The notes under the pieces are model-generated. The model did not search any database. It was not told the origin of the DNA and worked only from the letters and a program-made list of their open reading frames with translations. A program made the position numbers and the translations under genes. 64,000 bases of DNA, from NCBI GenBank assembly GCA_963678675.1, contig OY783195.1, forward strand, positions 13,800,505 to 13,864,504, in the 5' to 3' direction. The stretch comes from Xiphydria camelus. Lineage: Eukaryota; Arthropoda; Insecta; Hymenoptera; Xiphydriidae. This document shows, one piece after another, positions 45,261 through 55,608 of the stretch; the stretch's first letter is position 1; every line of letters starts with the position of its first letter.

Positions 45261-45890
45261 TATTTTACTATTTACATTTAATGTCTCCTCATAGATCAAA
45301 AATGTGTCAATAACAAAAAATTAAAATTTCATGTCATTTTTATTTAGAAAAACTAAGTCGAATGATTAATTTTAATTAGTACCTACTTTCTGCGCATGAA
45401 TATGTTTTTCAACATTTGTTGTTTCGCCCTGGTAAAAAAAATCGATAGAAAATGATAAAAACTGATACGATTTGAACTGGTTTCTATCGTTATCCATTTC
45501 ATTTATCATTTATAAGTGTTGAGAATATGATAGAATTTCTATCACATCTTATCGCTCTTTCCATATGAACTGCCTTTATCGTTTTACGATACAGATTCTA
45601 CAAGTTCCTATCGTATATTGCTAACTCTACCTAATCCTATCGTATATTTACTAACAAATATATATCGTCTTGTACAGAGCGATTCTTAGGATGAAGGTCA
45701 TAGGACGATATGCTACGCAGCGCTTTGAAGACGATCAGACACTCTTGGACACGGTCTGTTCCTCGATGATTGCCTGTGACGATGTGCAAGCAGTGTCCAC
45801 CAATCGTTTCGGGAGGTTTCTAGTCTGATTGTCTACTCAGACACTAGGGATCTTCTTTTCTCGGAATTTAGGTCTAGCAAAGAGCCATGC
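45261..45890. other. No recognised gene
   Basis: AT-rich, with several CCTATCGTATATT-like motifs (45580-45660). The end of this stretch may contain decayed upstream coding of the SGCDTTS pseudogene. Confidence 0.35.
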
Positions 45891-45891
45891 T

Positions 45892-46481
45892 ATGTTGAAT
45901 ATGCAGGCATTATCCGGATGCGACACTACCAGTTCTTTTGTTCGTCATGGGAAGTTGTCAGTAAAATCTAAATTGGAAGTTTTCGAAATTCGTGCCTATC
46001 CTTAGATCATTAGGATCATCACTTACAATTACAGACATGTTACAGACAGGCCTAGAGGAATTCGTCTGTTGCTTGTACAGTGATAAGGGATACACATATA
46101 TAAATAAACTACGGTACGATTTGTTCACACAAAAATACTCTCCCACAATGACATTTGCATTGCCAAATACACAAGGTGTCGAATTGAGTCTACTACCTCC
46201 TTGTAAAGCTTCACTTGAAAAGCACATCAGTCGTGCAAACTACCAGTGCTATATATGGAACAATGCACATCGCTAAATCCATACTACCAACTCCAGTGGG
46301 ACATGGCTGGAAGTTGAAGAATGGACAACTGAAGTTTGATTGGATTAAAGGGGATCCGTTGCCGAATGAATTAACCGACGTTATGGAAAACTTTCATCCA
46401 GATGAGTTTGAAGATGGAGATGATCCAGAAGTAGTTCACTTAGCCGATATAGTACATGAGGATGAAGAAGAAGACTGCTGA
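45892..46481 (+). pseudogene. SGCDTTS-family ORF, three frames
   Basis: The first frame has MQALSGCDTTSSFVRHGK. The second (45992-46276) has LEEFVCCLYSDKG, then ISRANYQCYIWNNAHR. The third (46215-46481) has HGWKLKNGQLKFDWIKGDPL and an acidic end. The order matches a repeat-borne protein family common in insects, normally with SGCDTT, a His/aromatic core and GW-x-L near the C-terminus. Its function is not known to me. The Cys-rich end usual for the family is replaced by an acidic tail. Confidence 0.65.
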
Positions 46482-46633
46482 TTACAGATGCTGTTATAAA
46501 ATGAAATGCTCTTATTTGATTTTGAGGTTGGAAGTGAATTTTCATTATTGTAACTAGAATGTTTTCGTTTATATTCACATAATGAGAATTTTGTGTTAAG
46601 GTTCATATTTAGAATAAAAAATGGAAGAATATG

Positions 46634-46893
46634 TATACCGCTTATTAACGTATTTTATACCAGTCGATTAAACTGTACGTCTATTATACATATTTGTATA
46701 CGTTTATAAAACGATTTAGAAACGTATAAAAATACATATTATAATAAATGTATAGTTTATATTAGTTACAATTAACTATACGTCTATTATACGTATTTTA
46801 TACGTTTCTAAATCGTTTTATAAACGTGTAAAAACATGTATAATAGACGTACAGTTTAATCGACTGGTATAAAATACGTCAATAAGCGGTATA
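46634..46893. repeat. Fold-back, 125-bp arms
   Basis: The arms begin TATACCGCTTATTAACGTAT and its inverse; paired coordinates add up to 93527. The sequence is almost wholly TACGT/ACGTAT-type words. The neighbouring 46900-47480 has related TATACGT words. Confidence 0.85.
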
Positions 46894-47544
46894 GGATTAA
46901 CGTATATTCTACAGGCAAATGTCCGCCGTAACAACTAATTTATTAACGTCTAAATTATACGTATATAAAACGGTTTAAAATTGGTATGATATACATTTGT
47001 TTTACTTAACGTATTTTATTTGTATTCTGTATTTATACGTTTTTAAATGCTATAATTTTAATGTTGAAAAATTAGTTGATGGGGCAGACTTTTGCCCAAA
47101 GAATATGCATTAGGTAATCCTATACCAGTTATCAACGTTTTCTAAACCACCTGTTTCAACCATTTTTATACGTTCATTATACGTAATCATGTCTATTGGG
47201 ATAGAATATGCATCAATCCTACACCGTTTATTGACGTTTTTATATCTATGGGTTAAACTACTTTTATGCATCAACCATACATACTTATGTACATACGTAT
47301 ATAAAACTGATTAAAATTGTTGTTTAATATACGTTTGTTTTAATTGATGTAGTTTAGCGATATTCTATATTCATTTGTGATTAAATAATATTTATTTATG
47401 TATTGATTTAGACGTGAATAAATTAGTTGATCGAGTGGAGGGAAATAATATATATTCTTTGAATAGCTGTTAACTCCGAATCCTATTTATTCACATTTAA
47501 ATTATATACCTGTAAATTAACGCTTTCCTTATATCACTTTAAGA
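46894..47544. other. AT-rich sequence with TATACGT words
   Basis: No ORF. It resembles the preceding fold-back in word content and may be decayed copies of it. Confidence 0.4.
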
Positions 47545-47686
47545 TATACCGAATGTCGCATGGGAAACCGATCAGATGTTGGCCCTCTGAATTTGACTTC
47601 GGTAGTGCTTGGACGATGCTCGATTGATTCATTAAGAAATTCAGAAGGCCCCCGCCTGATCAATTTTCCGTGCGACATTCGGTATA
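47545..47686. repeat. 142-bp imperfect hairpin
   Basis: The arms 47545-47606 and 47633-47686 are inverse with scattered mismatches (ACCGAATGTCGCA against TGCGACATTCGGT). The loop is about 25 bases. It could be a tiny MITE; its size and mismatched stem also resemble a precursor hairpin, but nothing shows it is transcribed. Confidence 0.75.
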
Positions 47687-47959
47687 AAGAGAATACTGGT
47701 AAAATACGTTATCTAAAATAAGAATATCTCACATCAATTTTGAATAGTTTTATATACGTATAAAAATATGTTCAATGACGGACTTGATGGAATGTGTGTT
47801 AGGACATGTTCTGTAGCACTGTTAATAATCTAGCGTGGAAAATTAGAAAGTCTTTAAAATATGCCAAGAATATATTATTTATTTGATATTCGCGTTACAA
47901 TAGGCTATTATTTGAGTTTATATAAAATGTTTAAAAACTTACATTGCAATATACTTTAA

Positions 47960-50478
47960 GGGGGTAGTCTCCTAAAATTTTTTCAAAAATTCGATTTTTC
48001 AAATCCGTCATATTCTTGTAATCAATATATGTAGAAATACGGCAGAAACTATGATTTGCTCTGGAAGGTTCGAGAACATGCTCAAAAATATTAGCCCTTT
48101 GCACTCGAGCGGTATCGATACAGCGCCCGGGCGAAGTGCGCGACCCACTCGAACGGCACTGCTACAGCGTCCAAGCGATTTTTTACGCCCACTTGAACTG
48201 CGTCAAACTAAAGGTCCAGATACACATGCTAGTTTCGAGCACGCAAGCATGCTTTTTTCCAGGAAGTGCTCCTAGAAGCATGTGTATCCAAGTCTTGCTC
48301 GTTTCGAGCATGCTTAAAATAAGCATGCTCAGAAATCGACCGACGGTTGATTTTCGAGCATGCTTCCTGAGGCGGGGGTGAAAAGAGGAACGCTTATGAG
48401 CAAGTGTAGACGGTGTTTGCTAATAAGCATGCTCATATTCCTCGCGTCTAGTCGTGTTCCGTCGTGTCTAGTTGGACCTAATAAAAATTTTACTTGAGAT
48501 GAAAAGGAATTTATTCTCATTGAATAAGACTATTAATTGAATTAGATAAATGTTCTACTAGGTTCGTACTCGATTAAAAAAATATGCAAAACATTAATTT
48601 AATGTAAATAAACTTTTATTCGATGTAAATAAATGTCTATTTATCTCAAATAAATTTTTGTCTTATATATAGGTTTGTATTTAACTAGACTTCTTCCCTC
48701 AGAGTACTTGATTATGGCGAAAAAAAAGTTTCTTTGGGCCAAGAAAATATTCATTAGCTATTACTGTATTTTTGTTTGAATGAAAGAGACATTGTGTTCA
48801 TATTCCGATCCTTTTCGTCAAACGACGCGACGGGATGGTCATGAAGACTAGAGTCTGTGTTCCGTCGCACACCTTTTCCGGAAAAGGTTAATTAACGGAC
48901 GGATCGAAATAAGCCGTTCCCCGCAATACCTATTCTAATAAACAATGTTCCGTCTTCGAGCGACGGACTACGCGCCAAATTAATCTTGCGTGGTGGGTTT
49001 AGGATGAATAAAATTACATCAATTTGTAAGGGAAAACAAATAATGCATTAACTTTATTTGCGAGCTGGGAACAGCCCGCAAGGTCGCTCGGGGGTTTTCG
49101 AACGTACTGGTCGCTCTTCGACCCCGTGGCAATGAGGAACTTTCCCGGATCTAATTTATGGCACAAAGGGCCCGAGGAGTGTCAAATTTCTCCCTCACAC
49201 CGGTCTATGGCCCAAATGCGAAGAGCATTTGGGCGAATATGCGACAGACAATTTATTAATAATTTATTAATTCGTAGTGGTCACACGGGGTCCAGTGGAC
49301 CCCATGGTAATAAAATATACATTTTTCTCATAAAAAGTTTTTTTCACTTTATTTTACACGTTCAAAACCGACCTATTTGATTGTACGAGTTTCATGAAAA
49401 TTAATATCTTCAAACTGTAAAATAAATATACTTTTTTCAAAACTCGTAATACTGTTTTTTTTCTTAAAAGTATATTATTTTAAGAGTGAAACGCAGGAAG
49501 TTCTTTACTCTATCTCAAAAATTGAAACTTTGATGAATATTCCTATTCCTCCTTTTTTTTTCTCTTTCAATAGAAGATTTCGTATGCATTGAATTGCAAG
49601 TAATACAATTATTTTTTTCACTTCTGTGCGGATAGCCACTTGGTGTTCCATCTTTTCCACTGCACTGGCATTCAGCCTGTTAGGAACTAGCATGTGTATC
49701 CGAGTGCTTGCTTTAAGCATGCTTATTTAAAAGCATGCTTAAAAGTAGCATGCTCATATCGAGCAAGTGTAGCTGTTAAAAGAGCATGCTTTTTTTAAGC
49801 ATGCTCATAAGCATGCTTTTTTACTAGCATGTGTATCTGGACCTTAATGCTAAAGAGGTCCCGTATATCCGTTCGAAGTGTGTAGGACCGGCGTGCCGGT
49901 GTTTAGAAACCTGAGATGTTTCTTTACGTTATGCGATGAGATGCCGAGCGGGCCGAGTTCAAACGCGTTTTTCTCAAAACAACGTTTTTGGACCTCGTTG
50001 ACATGATTTAAAAAAAACTATCAAACCGATCAGGCTCAAATTTTAAGGGCTTATTCTACACAAGAATACCTATAGCCGGAACTAGCCATATAATTATTTA
50101 TTAATATTTAAACAAATTATAAGCAATTCAAGTTGAAAATATGAGGTCGAAAATTTCAAAAGTTCGCCATTTGTTTTGTTTTTATCGAAAGTATAAAATC
50201 CTAGTTCGGGCTATAGCGGGAACTCTATACTTCAAGAATCGACTTGAATTTCTGCTTTCAGACATTCCAAAGTCGAGATATCATGTCAACCAGGTATAAA
50301 CAGGAGTATGTTCAGGCGACTTTATCAAATAAAAAAAATCATCGAAGAACCAAGAAAAAAATTTTTTCTGTCAGTTTAAGACTTCTAATAGTATGTGCGA
50401 AAAAAAAAATTCAAAGAAAATATTTACTATGAAAAAAAAAATTCTCTAAAAAAGACCTCTTTTTAGGAGACTACCCCC
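47960..50478. mobile_element. TTAA-flanked element, GGGGGTAGTCTCC ends
   Basis: TIRs GGGGGTAGTCTCCTAAAA, flanked by TTAA at 47956-47959 and 50479-50482. It contains another element (48212-49844). The remaining part (about 880 bp) has no transposase. Confidence 0.85.
48212..49844. mobile_element. Nested element with GCATGC arrays, TAA target
   Basis: TIR AGGTCCAGATACACATGCTA at both ends, TAA on each side (48209-48211, 49845-49847). Many AGCATGCT/GAGCATGC words lie within 220 bp of each end (48225-48440 and 49690-49835). The interior contains GC-richer stretches (48820-49320) but no recognisable ORF. A 3-bp TAA duplication fits PIF/Harbinger-type elements (inference). Confidence 0.85.
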
Positions 50479-50482
50479 TTAA

Positions 50483-51177
50483 TGTTGAACACTTTAATTG
50501 TTTGATATGCTATCTATATGTAGCCGAGAAATAGACACGCTTATCCATCTAGAAACTATCAAATCGTATTAGTTTCATAAAATTTAATAATTTCAAATGT
50601 ATATTTTATACCTTCTCACTTTTCATTGATTCCTTGTTGTGTAGTGGATTTTAGTCTATGTTTGGCGAGTTTCAGCCAGTCTTGAATAGCATTTTTTTTA
50701 TAGTTTTATCAGATGAATTTTTCCCTTTATAATGAACTTTGGCAGCATCTGTTGAATTAGAATAATGTAAACTGAGTATTTAAAGAATTCAATATTTAAA
50801 TTAATGATATATTCTTTTCTTTCCAAGTTATCAAATAATTGTTCAAGCACTGGTTTAGGGGGCCTTTCAAGTATTACGTCAACAAAATTCAGGAAAGACA
50901 CTGCATTCGAGTTTGCCCCCGACTCTCACTGCTATCCACGCCGGTAACCAAGGAAAAAACTAAAGTATGGTATCTCTCCCGGAATTTGCTGATATAATAC
51001 TTGAATGGCCCCTATACATAATTGAAATGATTTTACGGTAATCGGTGCTAACTTCAGGAAAGTATAATAAATTTATTAGCCAACGATAAAAAGAACTTTT
51101 ACGTATTGCGAAGTTTCAACACATAAGCTTGTGGTTCCTTTCAAGTATAATCTAGACTTGTTCAGTAATATTAGTTA
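50483..51177. other. Intervening sequence with a small hairpin MITE
   Basis: Contains an inverted pair AGGGG-C-(C/A)TTCAAGTATTA at about 50857-50878 and 50991-51010, a probable 150-bp MITE. Otherwise AT-rich with no gene. Confidence 0.5.
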
Positions 51178-51603
51178 CATATACGGAAACAGTATGAGAA
51201 TGGATTACATACAGGGTGGATCACTTGATTCTGCGACATCGGAGACGTGTGAGTGTGAGTGGGAATGCCGATTAGCCCGAGCGCTCACATAAGACCCTCT
51301 TTGTCGCACCTCCAACTAGACAAGTTCAAGAAGGACAGAGAATATGTGCGACAGAGAATCTTATGTGAGCACCCCGGCGTTCTCACTCGCACTCATACGT
51401 CTCCTATCTCGCAGAATCAAGTGATTTACCCTGTAGGAGACGTGTGAGTGCGAGCGAGAACTTCGATTAACCCTGGTGAGTCCATCTTGACCTGGAAGAA
51501 TAGAGAATTACGTACGACAGAGAGGCTCTAATGCGTTCACGTAGTGCTCTCGCTCGTACTCACACATTTCCTGTGTAACCTATACTCATACTGTCTCCGT
51601 ATA
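51178..51603. mobile_element. Fold-back element containing a second MITE
   Basis: Outer inverted ends ATACGGAAACAGTATGAGAA (and a close inverse near 51580-51603). Inside is a complete MITE, 51211-51434, with ends ACAGGGTGGATCACTTGATT and about 60-bp TIRs rich in GTGTGAGTG. It is followed by a related partial copy (51437-51575). Confidence 0.75.
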
Positions 51604-51841
51604 TTTTTTCCGCGTTATAAAAAGCGATTACATACCAAATATATATAATACTTCTCGCAACTTCGTTTTCTTAAACGGCGTCTTGTCATTGAGTCTAGCC
51701 CAGTTGAATGGTTGTGCAAGTGAATTACTAAATAATTCACGCAACATCGCACTCATACATTGGCGCTGATTCATTGACGGAGGTGCTCCTCTGATAGATG
51801 TAAGTTTATTCTTCTGAAATGCAGACTTAAGTAGAAATACA

Positions 51842-54129
51842 GCCGAGCCTGTAATGTAACACGTAATGTGACAGATTTGCAAGATTTGGATGGAATCTCG
51901 AGCATCGAACGAATTTGTTGAGGTATGCTCGCGAGCGGCTCGCTTCGATCCATCGAGTCGGTTTTTGGAACGAACACAAACTGATTCTCAGTCGCAGATA
52001 GGACGTCGTTCGGTGCATTCGGTTAGTTTGTACGCGGCTGTGCGAATGCTCGCGAACGAGTCGGCTCGGCAGACGTTTCAGAGGATGCTCGCGGCTTGCT
52101 CGTTTCACATCCCAACTGATGAGCGTTACATTAAGGCGCGTATCCATCTGTACAGATGACCCGTAACGTAACACCGAACATGTTACGGCTCGTTGCAAGA
52201 TGATACGGTTCGCTCCGGAAGTTTTGGCCGTGTCAACCATCCCGTAACGTAACCGAACGAGGTTACGACACAACGCCATGACTTCCACCCTCAGTTTAAG
52301 TCTGACTACAGCAATGGACGTAGCTCTGCAATTACAGCTAGCAGCAGCTTCATATATTGTTATTCACCACCAGATTTTTTTTGATTTTCTTACTTTCCAG
52401 TACGCGAGGAAACTTCTCTAGAAAAATTAATTTCTTAATAAATTTTTTTTTCGTAAATTTTTCAGATGTTTTAATACTTATTCTGCTATTCGTGGCGGAG
52501 ACAAATCCAAGAATCACAAAGGTCATAAAAATCTGTCCAGCCGTCCTTTAGTTATAAATAGTATAACTAACCCGACTTTGTTTTATATACATATATGGGG
52601 CATTCTCTGTCAATACAGCCACCTTTTTCATGAGGGTCTAAAAAAAATCTGATTTTTATTTACATAGTCATACTTGATGAAAAAGCATTACCTAAATTTT
52701 TTTAGATTTTTTTCAGGCGCCGTTAATGGTATACATCAATTTGAAAAATAAATTTTAACTTTAAAGTTTCAAGTATACTATTAATCTCATAAACAACTTT
52801 GTATACATGAACATTTTTGTTTTTTTCTCAATTTTTCAAAAAAAAATATACAACAATTTTTAAGTGACATTAAAAGGCATTTTCTTACAAAAAAGTGAAA
52901 AAACACCAGAAAATATTTATTTCGCCAATGCGACAGTCTCGATTTTTCTTTAAAAAATTCAGTACATTTGAAATCAATAAAAACTGTGCAGAAAAAATTT
53001 GGTAGTGGGAGGGCCATTTCTTCATGAAGAAAAAAATTCTTTTTAAGTTTTTTCTCTTAAAAATTTTTTTTTAATCAGACAATGTTGTGTATCCTTCTAT
53101 GCATCTATGCATCTATGCATAGAAGGATAAAGAAAATTTTCTGATTTTCAAACAAATTCTTTTTAAGTTTTTTCTCTTAAATATTTTTTTCAAAAATCCG
53201 AACATGTTCTTTATGTTTCTATGCATAGATGCATAGAAGGATAAAGAATATTTTCTGATGAAAAAAAAATTGTTTAAAGACAAATAACTTAAAAAGAATT
53301 TTTTTCTTCATGAAGAAATGGCCCTCCCACTACCAAATTTTTTTCTACGCAGTTTTTATTGATTTCAAATGTACTGCATTTTTTTAAGAAAAATCGAGAC
53401 TGTTGCATTGGCGAAATAAATATTTTCTGGTGTTTTTTCACTTTCTTGTAAGAAAATGCCTTTTAATGACACTTAAAAATTTTTATATTTTTTGTTGAAA
53501 AATTGAGAAAAAAAACAAAAATGTTCATGTATACAAAGTTGTTTATGAGATTAATAGTATACTTGAAACTTTCAAGTTAAAATTTAATTTTCAAATCGAT
53601 GTATACCATTAACGGCGAGTGAAAAAAATCTAAAAAAAAATTTAGGTAATGTTTTTTCATCAAGTATGACTGTAAATAAAAATCAGATTTTTTTGAGACC
53701 CTCATGAAAAAGGTGGCTGTCTTGACAGAGAATGCCCCATATAGGTTATTATTATTCACTCATCTCTATCATCTTCCTTATCAATATTATTTTCAATTGT
53801 ATCATTCGTCCCATTATCGTTGAAATATGTGCGCATTGCGAGCAATGATTAGGCGGGCACCCTACGCATGCAACAGGCAACGATACACGAAACCTATGCA
53901 CTCGTCCCAACTAGTCGCCGCGCGTAACGTAGCAGTCCTTTGATGCGACGGCTAAAAACCGACAAGTGGTGGTTCGGCTTGTAACGGTTACGCGTGTCAA
54001 ATTGGTCACGGATAATATGCAACAGAATTCCGTCTCCACTAGCCGTAACGTAACAGGTTCGGTGTTACGTTACGGGTCATCTGTTACAAATGGATACGGG
54101 CCTTTATGTGTTACGTTACAGGCTCGGCT
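51842..54129. mobile_element. 2.3-kb element with GTAACGTAAC ends
   Basis: TIR GCCGAGCCTGTAA-(C/T)-GTAAC at 51842 and 54129. Further inverted CCCGTAACGTAACACCGAAC motifs occur near 52170 and 54060. It is interrupted by the palindrome at 52597-53738. No transposase domain; the ORF 51827-52288 lies on TIR and GC-rich sequence. Confidence 0.7.
52597..53738. mobile_element. Long fold-back, about 500-bp arms
   Basis: Inverted arms begin GGGGCATTCTCTGTCAA; ATAT on both sides (52593-52596, 53739-53742). The centre (around 53090-53240) has repeated TATGCATC words. The arms differ at scattered positions. No gene. Confidence 0.9.
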
Positions 54130-54512
54130 CGGATAGTGTATACGCGGCCGTAGGTAGACATGGTGTCCCAGAAGTCGCGCCAAACTATTAAGGGCAAATA
54201 TGAAAACATAACTCTGAATCGAAAAGTCATGTGTATAGCATGACGCCGGTCCCCGAATAACCGTTTTGAAGTTATTAATACGATTCCATTCTTCTTTCTT
54301 TTCTCGAAGACAATAGGTGCAACTTACAAGGGGACCCTTCGAAAGTCGGAGCACCGATTGTAATGAATTTTTTTTTTATAAATAAAGGGAAGTCCCCTGA
54401 GTAACGCTCATACTTTACTTTTGTCCAATGCGCCTTTGTTTATTTAAAAAAAAAGAAATTGTTTTGACGCGTAAAGTGTGTACTGTAATGTAATACTCGG
54501 TATCCAAGATAA

Positions 54513-54600
54513 CGGCGTGGCGCAGTCGGCCAAGGCATAGACTTACCACGCGGGCGTCCCGCGTTCGATTCCCGTGCATGCACTATCTTTTTTTTTTTTT
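54513..54600 (+). ncRNA. tRNA-like Pol III unit (left TIR)
   Basis: A-box TGGCGCAGTCGG (54518-54529) and B-box-like CGTTCGATTCC (54562-54572), followed by a run of about 12 T, a Pol III terminator. The acceptor ends do not pair and the T-stem has mismatches, so it is a tRNA-derived pseudogene or SINE head and not a functional tRNA. Confidence 0.65.
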
Positions 54601-54755
54601 GCCAATTTCGAACTTTTTCACTTTTTTTATTATTCAAACTATTGCTACTAATCTTTAGAAGTAAAATAAATCTAGGTAAGGCGAAAAAACAAAATTTAAA
54701 CACGTTCAATTACAAAAAGCATTTTCATTTATTCGTAACAAGTGAAATTTTAAAT

Positions 54756-55043
54756 TTAATTGGTATACTTATCGCTAATTCCATCGGACGATTCCGATGG
54801 TGATTCTGGGGCCGACATCTTACATACTTTAGGATGATAAATATCATATAAACACTTAAAACACAAAATCTCTTTACACCAAGCACATTTCATAAACGTT
54901 ACAAAACCGCAGTTACATTTTTGTTTCAAATTGCTCAATGGGAAACAGACATCATTTATATTATTGAAAAAAGGTCTTTCTTCTATCAATTTAGACGCAA
55001 ACCACGCATATTTAATCATCTCGGTGAATGCGGGCGCACTCAA
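54756..55043 (-). CDS. Cys-rich 95-aa ORF, transposon-derived C-terminus
   Basis: Starts MSAPAFTEMIKYAWFASKLI. The core is CNCGFVTFMKCAWCKEILCF, then KCLYDIYHPKVC, giving paired Cys and a His as in small zinc ribbons at the C-termini of insect transposon proteins. The acidic/Ser tail follows. It may be an exon of the lost transposase or a remnant. Family not certain. Confidence 0.5.
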   Translation of the reverse strand: MSAPAFTEMIKYAWFASKLIEERPFFNNINDVCFPLSNLKQKCNCGFVTFMKCAWCKEILCFKCLYDIYHPKVCKMSAPESPSESSDGISDKYTN

Positions 55044-55096
55044 CTGATGATGAATAATTGAGTGGATCTTGATTGCGTCTTCTCGAGATTGACGGT

Positions 55097-55395
55097 GTTG
55101 ACGTCACGAGTGAATTACCACCAAATTTAATGAATGTTTCGTAGGAAAATGAGTAATTTGCACTTACCCGGCATTGACGTCATTTAATGTGAAACAGAAA
55201 TTGTTACCAAAATTTCACTAATTGCCTTCGAATGACACTTACCTGGTGTTGACGTCACGAGTGAATTACCACCAAATTTAATGAATGTTTCGTAGGAAAA
55301 TGAGTAATTTGCACTTACTCGGCATTGACGTCATTTAATGTGAAGCATAGAAATTGTCACCAAAACTTCACTAATTTGCCTTCGAATGATTAGTA
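55097..55395 (+). repeat. 151-bp tandem duplication with TGACGTCA motifs
   Basis: Two units starting GTTGACGTCACGAG at 55097 and 55248. Each has two TGACGTCA palindromes, about 75 bases apart. Confidence 0.9.
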
Positions 55396-55521
55396 ACAAT
55401 CGTTCAAAATATAGTTTTAAATGCAAAAAAAATTTTTATTCACGTTACCTAGATTTATTTTACTTCTAAAGATTAGTAGCAATAGTTTGAATAATAAAAA
55501 AAAGTGAAAAAGTTCGAAATT

Positions 55522-55608
55522 GGCAAAAAAAAAAAGAGTGCATGCACGGGAATCGAACGCGGGACGCCCGCGTGGTAAGTCTATGCCTTAGCCGACTGCG
55601 TCACGCCG
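55522..55608 (-). ncRNA. tRNA-like Pol III unit (right TIR)
   Basis: Inverse of the unit at 54513-54600, with one A-box change (GACGCAGTCGG). Terminator T-run on the minus strand at about 55525-55535. It is directed towards the left unit. Confidence 0.65.

Noticed and set aside
48820..49320. GC-richer stretch as an rRNA or retrotransposon fragment
   Set aside because: No rRNA core sequence and no reverse-transcriptase or LTR feature is readable.
51827..52288. 153-aa ORF as a gene
   Set aside because: It lies across TIR motifs of the element at 51842-54129, and the opposite strand is open as well.
54513..54600. Functional tRNA gene
   Set aside because: The acceptor stem does not pair, the T-stem is mismatched, and no clean anticodon arm forms. 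Only the Pol III boxes and terminator are kept.
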